From: an uncultured Clostridia bacterium
GTDB lineage: Bacteria > Bacillota > Clostridia > Christensenellales > UBA1242
Direction of reading: 5' to 3'
NCBI GenBank assembly: GCA_937896905.1
Contig: CALBOE010000010.1
Coordinates: forward strand, 34,145-98,144
DNA length: 64,000 nt
Positions 1 to 7,700 of this stretch are shown here, piece after piece. Both the position numbers and the translations under genes were made by a program. Within the stretch, counting starts at the first letter, position 1. Each line of letters begins with the position of its first letter. A model generated the notes under the pieces. It did not search any database. It was given only the letters and a program-made list of their open reading frames with translations, and was not told the DNA's origin.

Positions 1-192
1 GTTACATTGCAAGAATACACGCTTCCAATGCCGCAAGATGCCAGAAAAAACGATAATGTTTTGGTTGGAAGAATTAGGCACGCCGAACAAAAAAACACAT
101 TCGATATGTTTGTTTGCGGAAACAACCTAAGAAAAGGCGCAGCATTAAATGGAGTTCAAATTTTAGAATTGCTAATTAGGGGGAATAAATGA
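1..192 (+). CDS. asd: Aspartate-semialdehyde dehydrogenase, C-terminal end (partial)
   Basis: Frame 1 is open from the window edge to the TGA at 190-192. The visible tail has the family's closing signature, DNVLVGRIR followed by NLRKGAALNGVQILELL, which is very close to the end of bacterial aspartate-semialdehyde dehydrogenases. The enzyme reduces aspartyl phosphate to the semialdehyde used by DapA. The catalytic Cys and NADP-binding parts lie outside the window. Its stop codon overlaps the dapA start (ATGA), so it is almost certainly the upstream gene of the same operon. Confidence 0.9.
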   Translation, partial: VTLQEYTLPMPQDARKNDNVLVGRIRHAEQKNTFDMFVCGNNLRKGAALNGVQILELLIRGNK

Positions 193-1046
193 TTTTTAAA
201 GGAGTTTGCACCGCCCTGGTAACACCTTTTTGCCAAGACGGAAAAATAGATTATCTTGCACTAGAAAAACTTATTGAATTTCAAATTAAAAATAAGGTTG
301 AAGCCATTGTTCTTTTAGGGACAACGGGCGAAAGCTCAACCATAGATAAAAACGAGCGAGAAACTTTAATTACATTCGCCAAACGCATTATAAATAAGCG
401 AATTAAACTGATTGTTGGCACTGGTTGTAACAACACTGCAAAAGCAATAAAACTTACACAACAAGCCGAAATTTTGGGTGCAGACGCCTGCCTTGTTGTT
501 TCGCCTTACTACAACAAATGCACTCAAAGCGGAATATTGGCTCACTACAAACAAATATGTGCTTGCACAAATCTTCCTGTTATTGTGTATAACGTTCCTA
601 GCCGAACCGGCGTTAATATTTTGCCAGAAACAGCAAAAGAGCTCTGCCAAATTTCAAACGTTGACGGATTTAAAGAAGCAAATGGAAACATTGATCACAT
701 TTTACAACTCTTTAGCCTTGTTAATAAGCCCATATACTGCGGAAACGATAATTTGAACTACATTTTTCATTGTTTAGGCGCAACTGGCACAATTAGCGTT
801 GCCAGCAACGCATATCCTCAACAAGTTAAATTGTTGTTTGAAAGTTTTTCTAACAGCAAAATGCTAAACTTGCAACTTGCAAAACTGTGCGAGTTGCTTT
901 TTGTGGAACCCAACCCAATACCTATAAAGTACATATTAAGCAAAAAAGGCTTAATTGGTAATTTTTTAAGATTACCACTAACACCGCTAAGCACCAAATT
1001 TCATAACGCAATTAACCAAGAAATGGAACGTTTGGAGAATTTATGA
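189..1046 (+). CDS. dapA: 4-hydroxy-tetrahydrodipicolinate synthase
   Basis: This enzyme condenses pyruvate with aspartate semialdehyde, the first committed step to diaminopimelate and lysine. Length is 285 residues, slightly short of the usual 290-300. The TIM-barrel signatures are present: GTTGES at 44-49, the YYN segment near 107-109, the catalytic Tyr134 in IVYNVPSRTG, and the Schiff-base Lys162 in GFKEANG. The start overlaps the asd stop, and its own stop overlaps the dapB start by four bases, so translation is probably coupled. The product feeds both cell wall and, in spore formers, dipicolinate synthesis. Confidence 0.96.
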   Translation: MIFKGVCTALVTPFCQDGKIDYLALEKLIEFQIKNKVEAIVLLGTTGESSTIDKNERETLITFAKRIINKRIKLIVGTGCNNTAKAIKLTQQAEILGADACLVVSPYYNKCTQSGILAHYKQICACTNLPVIVYNVPSRTGVNILPETAKELCQISNVDGFKEANGNIDHILQLFSLVNKPIYCGNDNLNYIFHCLGATGTISVASNAYPQQVKLLFESFSNSKMLNLQLAKLCELLFVEPNPIPIKYILSKKGLIGNFLRLPLTPLSTKFHNAINQEMERLENL

Positions 1047-1705
1047 AAGTTTTAGTTATTGGAAGCAACGGAAAAATGGGCAACCTAATGTGTAAAACGT
1101 TAGAAAAATACAATATCAGCCATTTAGGCATAGATATTAACACCAGAAATATTGCCGTAAATTTCAAAGCAGACATTATTGTGGATTTTTCTCTGCCCAA
1201 CGCCTTAAATGATAATTTAACCCTTGCAAAGCAACTAAATTGTGGCATTGTTATTGCAACAACAAATCACAGCGTAGAAAACCAAGAACTAATTGAAGCG
1301 CACAGCAAAAACCTGCCAGTTTTTATAAGCCCTAATTTTAGCTTGCAATTCAACACACTGATTGAACTTATAAAACACTTATCCCCACTAAAAAACAACG
1401 TCTTTGTTGTTGCAGAAACTCATCACAAACACAAAAAAGATGCGCCTAGTGGCTCTGCAAAATTAATGCTTTCAACTCTTGAACAAATGGGCATTCTTGC
1501 ACATTGCACAGCTTTTCGTGTAGGTGAAATTGTTGGTGAGCATAGTTTAAAAATATATTCCCCCAGTGAAGTGCTAGAAATTAAACACACCGCCTTATCA
1601 CGCCAAACGTTTTGCGATGGAGCTTTGTCTGCATGCAGGTTCTTATTAAAACAAAAAAACGGGCTTTTTACTATGGGAGATTTAATTTTAAATGATAATA
1701 TGTAA
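1043..1705 (+). CDS. dapB: 4-hydroxy-tetrahydrodipicolinate reductase
   Basis: Reduces the DapA product to tetrahydrodipicolinate with NAD(P)H. The N-terminal Rossmann motif GSNGKMG is at residues 7-13, ATTNHS near 72-77, and the substrate site ETHHKHKKDAPSGS at 125-138 supplies the expected His127 and Lys131. At 220 residues it is shorter than typical family members (about 240-270), mainly from tight loops in the N-terminal domain. It overlaps dapA by 4 bp and the following aspartokinase by 14 bp, so the four genes form one compact operon. Confidence 0.95.
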   Translation: MKVLVIGSNGKMGNLMCKTLEKYNISHLGIDINTRNIAVNFKADIIVDFSLPNALNDNLTLAKQLNCGIVIATTNHSVENQELIEAHSKNLPVFISPNFSLQFNTLIELIKHLSPLKNNVFVVAETHHKHKKDAPSGSAKLMLSTLEQMGILAHCTAFRVGEIVGEHSLKIYSPSEVLEIKHTALSRQTFCDGALSACRFLLKQKNGLFTMGDLILNDNM

Positions 1706-2684
1706 ATTTGGCGGAACTTCCACCACGGCAATGTGCGCACTAAACAACATTAAACAATTGGCACTAAATAAAGAAAGAAAAGTGTTTGTTTTTTCTGCAG
1801 TTGGCAAAGCTTGGTCAAACGATAAAAAAATGACCGACCTACTTATTTCCTACTGCAAGGCACACAAACAAAACTCATCTTTAACCATAATTAGAAATAA
1901 AATTATTAACAAATTTAAAATGCTAGCCCAAAACACAAACGTTAACTCAAACATACTCAAAGAATTTGAGAGTTACGAACAAAAATATTTAAGCGGAAAT
2001 CCGTGCTATGACGATTGCTATTTAATTTCTCGTGGCGAATATTTAACCGCAAAAATTATGGCACAGTTTTTAAACTTAAAATTTGTGCCAGCAGAAAATT
2101 TAATGGCGTTTAAAAATGGAAAACCAAACCTTGAAGCAATAAACAAAAAACTTAATACATACATTGAAAAATATGGTCAAATTGTAACTTGCGGATTTTA
2201 TGGCATTGAAAATAAAAAAATTAAACTTTTGTCTCGTGGCGGAGGCGACACCTCTGGTGCAATTCTATCTAAAAGTGTTGGCGCAAAAACTTACGAAATT
2301 TTTACAGACGTTTCTGGAGTGTTTGAAGTTAATCCCAATATATGCCCATCTAGACAAATTAAAAACTTAAGTTTTGAAACTTTAAAACAACTAACAAAAT
2401 TAGACGCCAAAGTTGTGCACCCAGAATGTGCAAAAATTCTTTTAGGAAGCGACACTACTCTGCAAGTTGCTTCAACATTCGATTTATCCTTGCCAGCAAC
2501 AATTGTAACAAATTATTGCAAAGAAGATAATTTATTTGTTGGATTTAAAATTTTAAAAGAAAAAGTTAAAATTATTGCAAAAACAAAAAATAATAATTTA
2601 ATTGCTTGTTATGAAAATAAACTGAATTTTAAAGAAAAAATTAAAAAAATATATGAAAAAATTAAAAAAATGCACAACTTTTAA
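1692..2684 (+). CDS. Aspartokinase, catalytic domain only (no ACT domains)
   Basis: Phosphorylates aspartate, the entry step of the aspartate family pathway. The N-terminal KFGGTS motif is at residues 5-10, and the kinase core continues through CGFYG, SRGGGDTSGA, and the FTDVSGVFEVNPN segment that binds ATP. A GGGAGA ribosome-binding site lies inside the end of dapB. The protein has 330 residues; family members usually reach 400-460 because two ACT domains follow. Here the sequence ends in a Lys-rich tail just after the kinase core, so allosteric feedback by lysine or threonine through ACT domains looks lost. No frameshifted ACT remnant is evident in the AT-rich bases that follow. Confidence 0.9.
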   Translation: MIICKFGGTSTTAMCALNNIKQLALNKERKVFVFSAVGKAWSNDKKMTDLLISYCKAHKQNSSLTIIRNKIINKFKMLAQNTNVNSNILKEFESYEQKYLSGNPCYDDCYLISRGEYLTAKIMAQFLNLKFVPAENLMAFKNGKPNLEAINKKLNTYIEKYGQIVTCGFYGIENKKIKLLSRGGGDTSGAILSKSVGAKTYEIFTDVSGVFEVNPNICPSRQIKNLSFETLKQLTKLDAKVVHPECAKILLGSDTTLQVASTFDLSLPATIVTNYCKEDNLFVGFKILKEKVKIIAKTKNNNLIACYENKLNFKEKIKKIYEKIKKMHNF

Positions 2685-2800
2685 TAAAAAATTATATTTT
2701 TATTAATTTTTTAAGCAATAAAATTTATTTTTTATTTTAGACATTATTATTTTTATTTAAACATTATTAGTTTACAAGATTAAAAGTTTATTAAAATATT

Positions 2801-2828
2801 TTGAATTTTTTTTTGTTTGATGTATAAT
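2801..2828 (+). promoter_or_regulatory. Sigma-A-type promoter
   Basis: TTGAAT (2801-2806) and TATAAT (2823-2828) are separated by 16 bases. The predicted start lies just before the AGAGG ribosome-binding site of the 2847 gene. The promoter placement rules out the in-frame ATG at 2817, which would lie between the two boxes. Confidence 0.7.
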
Positions 2829-2846
2829 AACTTTAAGAGGTTATTA

Positions 2847-3581
2847 ATGAGAGTTCTTTTTGTTGTTGACTCGATTACAGACATAAACCAAAAAATATTA
2901 AAACTCCAAACTCGTTTTGGTGAAGATGTTTCATATGTTGTTAAAGCTCCTTTAGTTAAACTTTTCGAAACATTTGGTTACACATCTAATGCAATTTACA
3001 CACACAACCTTTCATCTGTTTTGCACAACATAATTTTGAAATGCCCAATTGACGATATTGTTATTTGCTATGCAAGTTTAAATTTTAACGACTCACTTTT
3101 AAACAAGTTTATTTCAGCAATTGCAAATAAACAAAAAGTTGTTAATGTTGTTCCAAAATATAACTCATTTGAAAGTATGTACAACTCGGCATATAATAGT
3201 TATGTGAATTTCTTGTTTAAAAGCAAAGATAGTTTGGCAAGCCCAAAACTTCAATTCTTGCCAATTGCTTTTGTTACAGAACTTATTAAAAGCTCAATTG
3301 CAAACCGCTTGTTTGAAATAAATGCTAAGTTTGTTACAAACATTTACATTGACGATGTTGAACAATCTAAAAACTTGAAGGTTAAACCACATTTTAATCC
3401 TTTTAGTTTGCTTCCAATTATTGTTGCTCTTGTGTTAACTGCAATACTAATAACTCTAATTGCTTTTGTTAATTTTAATTTTCTTTTAGGAATATTATTT
3501 GTGTTGCTATATTTATTAGATATATTTATGGCAATAATTCAAAACTTTAAACGAATGTTTGACAATAGATTTTTAAAATAA
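2847..3581 (+). CDS. Hypothetical membrane protein, C-terminal hydrophobic hairpin
   Basis: I do not recognise this family. The chosen ATG at 2847 follows AGAGG at a 6-base spacing; an upstream ATG at 2817 sits inside the promoter. The 244-residue product begins MRVLFVVDSITD. About 180 residues form a soluble alpha/beta-looking part with alternating hydrophobic strands (RVLFVVDS, DDIVICYA, KVVNVVP). Two strongly hydrophobic segments follow near the C-terminus (FSLLPIIVALVLTAILITLI and FLLGILFVLLYLLDIFMAII), then a short basic tail. That suggests a cytoplasmic domain tethered by a membrane hairpin. It is monocistronic, with its own promoter and a strong terminator shared with the convergent rpmA operon. 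Confidence 0.75.
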   Translation: MRVLFVVDSITDINQKILKLQTRFGEDVSYVVKAPLVKLFETFGYTSNAIYTHNLSSVLHNIILKCPIDDIVICYASLNFNDSLLNKFISAIANKQKVVNVVPKYNSFESMYNSAYNSYVNFLFKSKDSLASPKLQFLPIAFVTELIKSSIANRLFEINAKFVTNIYIDDVEQSKNLKVKPHFNPFSLLPIIVALVLTAILITLIAFVNFNFLLGILFVLLYLLDIFMAIIQNFKRMFDNRFLK

Positions 3582-3600
3582 CCATATAATTACAAATAAA

Positions 3601-3630
3601 AAACCTTGAACGTTGTTCAAGGTTTTTTTA
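3601..3630. terminator. Bidirectional intrinsic terminator
   Basis: An 11-bp stem (AAACCTTGAAC / GTTCAAGGTTT) with a 3-base loop is preceded by an A-run and followed by a T-run. It lies between two convergent genes and can serve both. Confidence 0.92.
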
Positions 3631-3637
3631 ATTCAAA

Positions 3638-3913
3638 CTAAATTTTTGCTTCTACTGTAGCCACTTTTCTGCCACGACCATCACGTTTAAAACGTACAAT
3701 GCCATCAATTAAAGCAAACAATGTGTAGTCTTTACCGCAGCCAACATTTGTTGATGGATAAATTTTTGTGCCTCTTTGACGAACAATGATTGAACCAGCG
3801 TGAACGAATTTACCGTCACCTGCTTTCACACCAAGACGCTTTGATTCACTGTCACGACCATTTTTTGTGCTACCGCCACCTTTCTTGTGAGCGAATAATT
3901 GAAAATTAATCAT
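3638..3913 (-). CDS. rpmA: 50S ribosomal protein bL27 with cleavable N-terminus
   Basis: A 91-residue L27: the HKKGGGSTKNGRDSESKRLG core and the downstream GSIIVRQRG segment are diagnostic. L27's N-terminus reaches the peptidyl-transferase centre. The protein starts MINFQLFA before HKKG; in Firmicutes such an extension is removed by the Prp protease, typically after an FFA-like sequence. Here the site reads LFA. The gene overlaps prp by 4 bp and is the last gene of rplU-prp-rpmA, ending at the strong bidirectional terminator. Confidence 0.97.
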   Translation of the reverse strand: MINFQLFAHKKGGGSTKNGRDSESKRLGVKAGDGKFVHAGSIIVRQRGTKIYPSTNVGCGKDYTLFALIDGIVRFKRDGRGRKVATVEAKI

Positions 3914-4245
3914 TTTCGTGTCTCCTTTATACTAATAAATTTTGAAAAACTATCTTTGGCATCTTTAAGCCCCAACACTGCCGATTGCATTAATATTTGC
4001 GCATCTTTCATTTGTGCCTCACTTAAATTATTTGGCAAGGTTAAAGAAAAATGTGGAATGGTTTCATCTATCACCACTTTTGCATTAATCTTTAAAACAG
4101 TTTTTATGCTGTTTGCAAGGTTTTGCGTTATGGTGGAAACCGCACAACAAACAATGTCGCTACCTGCTTCGGCATATCCAGAATGACCGGTTGCCTCGAT
4201 AGTTAAGATTTTTTGATTAAGTTTTACAATTGTTATCTTAATCAT
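3910..4245 (-). CDS. prp: Ribosomal-processing cysteine protease Prp (YsxB family)
   Basis: A 111-residue protein with the family motif GHSGYAEAGSDIVCCAVS. This supplies the catalytic His21 and Cys33. Prp cleaves the N-terminal extension of L27 and is essential in Staphylococcus aureus (family knowledge). The position between rplU and rpmA is the conserved one, and the matching cleavable extension on rpmA next door supports the call. The stop overlaps the rpmA start; the start lies one base after the rplU stop, so the three genes are a tight operon. Confidence 0.93.
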   Translation of the reverse strand: MIKITIVKLNQKILTIEATGHSGYAEAGSDIVCCAVSTITQNLANSIKTVLKINAKVVIDETIPHFSLTLPNNLSEAQMKDAQILMQSAVLGLKDAKDSFSKFISIKETRK

Positions 4246-4246
4246 A

Positions 4247-4552
4247 TTAACCTATGCTTTCGATAGAAATCTTGGTGTAAGGTTGTCTGTGACCTTGTTT
4301 TTTGCGTTCGTTCTTTTTTGGTTTATACTTGAAAACTGTAATTTTCTTGTCCTGAACGTGTGCAACAACTTTAGCTTTAACAACTACATCTTTAATTACA
4401 GGGTTGCCAGTTTTAACGTTAGCACCGTCAACAGATAGAAGCACTGGGAAAGTTACTTCTTCGCCAACTTCTGCATTTAATCTGTCAACAACTATTTGAT
4501 TGCCAACTTCAACTTTAAACTGTTTGCCTGAAATATTTGCGATTGCGTACAT
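4247..4552 (-). CDS. rplU: 50S ribosomal protein bL21
   Basis: A 101-residue L21: YAIANISGKQFKVEVG at the N-terminus and the basic FKYKPKKNERKKQGHRQPYT segment that binds 23S rRNA. A perfect AGGAGGT ribosome-binding site precedes the ATG. It heads the rplU-prp-rpmA operon and is driven by a consensus promoter with a leader of about 70 nt that may be an autoregulatory RNA. Confidence 0.97.
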   Translation of the reverse strand: MYAIANISGKQFKVEVGNQIVVDRLNAEVGEEVTFPVLLSVDGANVKTGNPVIKDVVVKAKVVAHVQDKKITVFKYKPKKNERKKQGHRQPYTKISIESIG

Positions 4553-4623
4553 TAGTTACCTCCTATAAAGACTCACTTTTAAGGTATCCAAACGGAATTT
4601 AAACCTTTTCAATGTGGTACTAC
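4553..4623 (-). promoter_or_regulatory. 5' leader of rplU, candidate L21-type autoregulatory leader
   Basis: The transcript from the consensus promoter would carry about 70 nt before the rplU ATG, ending in AGGAGGT. Firmicute rplU operons often have a structured L21 leader at exactly this place. I see short complementary segments but cannot confirm the Rfam L21 leader fold by eye. Confidence 0.4.
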
Positions 4624-4629
4624 GGAGTT

Positions 4630-4658
4630 ATTATAACAAGATAAGAAACTTTTGTCAA
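4630..4658 (-). promoter_or_regulatory. Consensus sigma-A promoter of rplU operon
   Basis: On the minus strand TTGACA (4653-4658) and TATAAT (4630-4635) match the consensus fully, with a 17-base spacer. Confidence 0.9.
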
Positions 4659-4697
4659 CCGCTTAATAAAAATTTATTTATAATTTAAAGCACATTT

Positions 4698-5531
4698 TTA
4701 TTGAGTAAAATTCATTAAACTTCCTTTATTTTCGTTTTCCACCAAAGCGCCAAGCAAAGAGGTTAGCGGATAATTTAAAGCCAACGCCATTAATTTATCC
4801 TCGTCTAAGCATCTTGAACAATGAGGAAAATAAAAAATTGTGTATTTTGTTTTTTTTATTTGTTTAAGTGCTTCAAAAAGCGTACATTTCTCGCTTAATT
4901 TAATAATTTCAACTTTATGCAAATTTTTATTGCTTACATCAGTTTTAAACAAAGAAAATGAAGGCGTTTGTTTAGCGCGGCACATAGCAAAAAACACCGC
5001 CATAAGCAAACAAAAGAAATTGGGTTTAATTGAAAGCGAAGCCACAAATAAGCCGCCAAACACAATCGCCAAAAAAATCCGTAAACCTAAGTCTACCCTT
5101 TTGTAGGTTCTATTTTTCTTAAATATTCCTTGAAAAATTTTGCCACCGTCTAATGGATAGATTGGCAACAAGTTAAATAAAGCAAGCACTAAATTTGCAG
5201 TACAAAAATTGTTTAAAATAGTAAAACTAGCTGGCACAAGCCAATAAACTGCCAAACAAACAATGCAAAGGCTCATATTGAAAATTGGACCTGCAAGATT
5301 AATGTCGAACGCATCTCGCTCGTCTATTGTTTCTTTAAGTTCTACAGAAAATCCAAACATATTTAACTTTATAAATTTTAACTTGTAACCCTTTTTAGTT
5401 GCAACATAAAGGTGTGCCATTTCATGCAAAAAAAGGGCAAAAAGATAGTTGATTAAAAGCAAGAACCTTTTAAAAATTAAACACAAAACCACAACTAACA
5501 CCGTGCTAAAACCAACCTTGAACTTTTTCAT
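4698..5531 (-). CDS. spoIVFB: SpoIVFB-type M50 intramembrane metalloprotease with C-terminal CBS-like region
   Basis: Polytopic site-2 protease. The zinc motif HEMAH is at residues 36-40 within a membrane segment, and the third ligand lies in NLLPIYPLDGG (Asp128). The region from about 185 to the end resembles the C-terminal CBS domain of SpoIVFB. In sporulating bacteria SpoIVFB frees pro-sigma-K in the mother cell. Its position between minD/minE and rplU matches the Bacillus order. SpoIVFA, the usual membrane partner that precedes it, is absent. No clear Shine-Dalgarno is visible upstream of the ATG. Identity as an M50B protease is secure; the sigma-K role is inferred from context. Confidence 0.88.
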   Translation of the reverse strand: MKKFKVGFSTVLVVVLCLIFKRFLLLINYLFALFLHEMAHLYVATKKGYKLKFIKLNMFGFSVELKETIDERDAFDINLAGPIFNMSLCIVCLAVYWLVPASFTILNNFCTANLVLALFNLLPIYPLDGGKIFQGIFKKNRTYKRVDLGLRIFLAIVFGGLFVASLSIKPNFFCLLMAVFFAMCRAKQTPSFSLFKTDVSNKNLHKVEIIKLSEKCTLFEALKQIKKTKYTIFYFPHCSRCLDEDKLMALALNYPLTSLLGALVENENKGSLMNFTQ

Positions 5532-5572
5532 ATTATAAATTATTTGAGTTTTTCTTAAAATAGCACAAAAAA

Positions 5573-5800
5573 TTAACTTGGCAACGATTTTACCATTTTG
5601 ATTCTATCGCCCAAACACGAAATTTGAAGATTATACTTCCCTTTTTCCACCAAAAAATCTACATTAATATCTTCAAAAGGCACTTCAAAATAGTTGTTTA
5701 TTAAATAGAAAAAGTCACTTTTTATAACTTCTAAAAGATATTTGGGATTACTGCTTTTGTTCTTTTCCATAAGCATGGTTAAGCGTTTGTTAAGATCCAT
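5573..5800 (-). CDS. minE: Cell division topological specificity factor MinE
   Basis: A 75-residue protein with the MinE layout: an N-terminal basic, helix-forming segment (residues 1-30) that contacts MinD, and a C-terminal beta dimerisation part ending GKYNLQISCLGDRIKMV. It is shorter than the usual 85-90 residues. MinE triggers MinD ATPase and drives pole-to-pole oscillation. It overlaps minD by one base and has an AGGAG site inside the end of minD. It is followed at short distance by spoIVFB. Confidence 0.85.
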   Translation of the reverse strand: MDLNKRLTMLMEKNKSSNPKYLLEVIKSDFFYLINNYFEVPFEDINVDFLVEKGKYNLQISCLGDRIKMVKSLPS

Positions 5801-6591
5801 TAAACACTCCTTTTTAACATCTTTTTTAACTTGCCCATAAATCCCCTATATTTATAAGTGCAATCAAACAGTTTTCTTTCTCCCGAAACAACATTGTCTG
5901 CCAAAATGTTAAACGCCCTGTTTAATGCAACCTTGTTATTCGTTATTTTTTCACTTGTGCTGGTTATTACACTGTCGTCTTCTGGAATTAGCCCACCAAA
6001 ATCTATACCCAAACTTTTTCCTATGTCGTACACGTCGAACATTATTTTATCTTGAATTAAATCGCCACGAGCACGATTAATTACGAAGCGCTTGCTGGCA
6101 ATTCCGTAACTTGACAGGATTGTTATAACCTTATCGGCATCTCTTAAACTTGAAAGGTGTGGCGTTGTTACCACCAATGCCTCATCAGCACACATAACGG
6201 CCCGCTTAAACCCAGCATCTATGCCTGCTGGGCAATCTATTAAAACAAAGTCGAATATGCCATGAAGTTCATTAATTATACTTTTAATTTGTGATATGTG
6301 AATGGTTAAATTTTGATTTAATCCCCCACTTGAAAGCAAAAACAAAAGTGGATAGCAATCGTCTTGAATCAAAGCCTCTTTCAAGCGACATTTATGCTCT
6401 ATAACATCAAGCATTGTGTAGCAAACTCGTTCTTCCATGTTCATAACCACATCTAAATTATTTAGTCCAATATCCATATCTATTAAACAAACTCTGTAAT
6501 TTTTGCTGGCAAGATGCAACCCTAAATTTGCAGTAACGGTTGTTTTGCCAACTCCGCCTTTGCCAGATGTTAAAACAATAACTCGTGCCAT
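5800..6591 (-). CDS. minD: Septum site-determining ATPase MinD
   Basis: A 263-residue ParA/MinD ATPase. The deviant Walker A GKGGVGKTT is near residues 10-18, switch I DMDIGLNNLD near 38-47, and Walker B FVLIDCPAGID near 115-125. The C-terminus ends in a basic amphipathic stretch (GFMGKLKKMLKRSV), the membrane-targeting sequence that lets MinD-ATP bind the inner membrane. It has an AGGAG site. MinE follows directly, but no minC is found upstream, where only about 100 bases separate minD from the MreB-like gene. Confidence 0.96.
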   Translation of the reverse strand: MARVIVLTSGKGGVGKTTVTANLGLHLASKNYRVCLIDMDIGLNNLDVVMNMEERVCYTMLDVIEHKCRLKEALIQDDCYPLLFLLSSGGLNQNLTIHISQIKSIINELHGIFDFVLIDCPAGIDAGFKRAVMCADEALVVTTPHLSSLRDADKVITILSSYGIASKRFVINRARGDLIQDKIMFDVYDIGKSLGIDFGGLIPEDDSVITSTSEKITNNKVALNRAFNILADNVVSGERKLFDCTYKYRGFMGKLKKMLKRSV

Positions 6592-6691
6592 AAACTTCTC
6601 CTGTTAGCACTTTATCATTCCAACAAAAAAAACGAAACTAAAATTTAAAACAAATTTTAACTTCGTCTTTATTAGACAAATTTATATAATT

Positions 6692-7687
6692 CTATAATTC
6701 AATTTTTAAAAATTCTTTGTTTTTAATAAGTAATTTTCCTGCCCCTAAAATAACCGCATCTGCAGGATTTTCTATTACGAAAATTGGAAGATCTAGTTTG
6801 TTTTTTGCATATTCGTAAAGCCCAGGTATTGTGCTAGCACCGCCAACGAACGCAATTCCGGTGTTATAAACATCTTTTTTAACGTCTTGCGGAAGCTTTT
6901 CTAAACATTCGCCAATAAACTTAAAAATTGCGTCATACACATTGCAAATTGCAACTTTTGTTTCGCTTGCTGTTATTTCGTGTTTAACAAGCTTGCCGTT
7001 GTCGTCTTGCCCCAAATAGTCGGTTTGGTTTAAATCCTTATCGTATAAAGAAGCAATTTCATTTTTAATGGTTTCACTTGTGCGGTTGGAAACTTTTAAA
7101 TTGTGATTATCTGCAATAAAGGTGGAAATGCTTTTGTCCATATCCTCACCGCCAATAAAATACAATCTGCCAAAACTAAAGTTATATTCGTTTAGCACAG
7201 ATATATCGGTTACAAATTTACCAATATCCACAACCATTAAATGTGCATGAGAATCTATTTCCATATTTGTTTGAACGCACACAGCGTTTTGCACAAACTC
7301 AACTTTGTTTACACCCGATTGATTTAACACCCTTTTAATTAACTTTAACTGGTTTTCGTTTAGCGCGCACGGAACTGCAACAAGAGCGTATAATCGGCTT
7401 AACACTAAACGATCCTTAATAACATTGTTCAATATTTCGTCTATAAGCAAAACAGCCATTTTTTCGTCCACCACTTCGCCATTAACTATTGGGCAATACA
7501 CGGTGGCTTGATTTGTTTTAGATAAAAACATTTTTTCTGCTTTTTTGCCTATTGCTTTAACCTTTATTTTGTTGCCGCTTTGGTCAACTGCAAGATAGGC
7601 AGGTTCTTTTGCAATAATTCCTAACCCTTTCCTGTAAACAATAATCTCATTACTGCCAAACTTAATTGCTAAATCTATATTGAACAT
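6692..7687 (-). CDS. Degenerate MreB/Mbl-like actin-fold protein
   Basis: The 331-residue length and overall pattern match MreB, and gene order (next to minD) is where mreB sits in Bacillus. Phosphate 1 is DLAIKFGSNEI instead of a DLGTANT-type loop, phosphate 2 is VVDIGKFVTDISVL instead of DIGGGTTDIAVL, and the adenosine motif IAFVGGASTIPGL is well kept. Loss of the two glycines in phosphate 2 and of the acidic/Thr phosphate 1 loop suggests weak or altered nucleotide binding. No mreC or mreD follows. It could be a shape-protein paralogue that scaffolds without polymer turnover, or a specialised actin homologue. Confidence 0.75.
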   Translation of the reverse strand: MFNIDLAIKFGSNEIIVYRKGLGIIAKEPAYLAVDQSGNKIKVKAIGKKAEKMFLSKTNQATVYCPIVNGEVVDEKMAVLLIDEILNNVIKDRLVLSRLYALVAVPCALNENQLKLIKRVLNQSGVNKVEFVQNAVCVQTNMEIDSHAHLMVVDIGKFVTDISVLNEYNFSFGRLYFIGGEDMDKSISTFIADNHNLKVSNRTSETIKNEIASLYDKDLNQTDYLGQDDNGKLVKHEITASETKVAICNVYDAIFKFIGECLEKLPQDVKKDVYNTGIAFVGGASTIPGLYEYAKNKLDLPIFVIENPADAVILGAGKLLIKNKEFLKIEL

Positions 7688-7700
7688 AATAATTCACCCC

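Noticed and set aside
2685..2816. Frameshifted ACT-domain remnant after the aspartokinase
   Set aside because: The AT-rich stretch contains no ACT-like residues in any frame, so the short form appears genuine.
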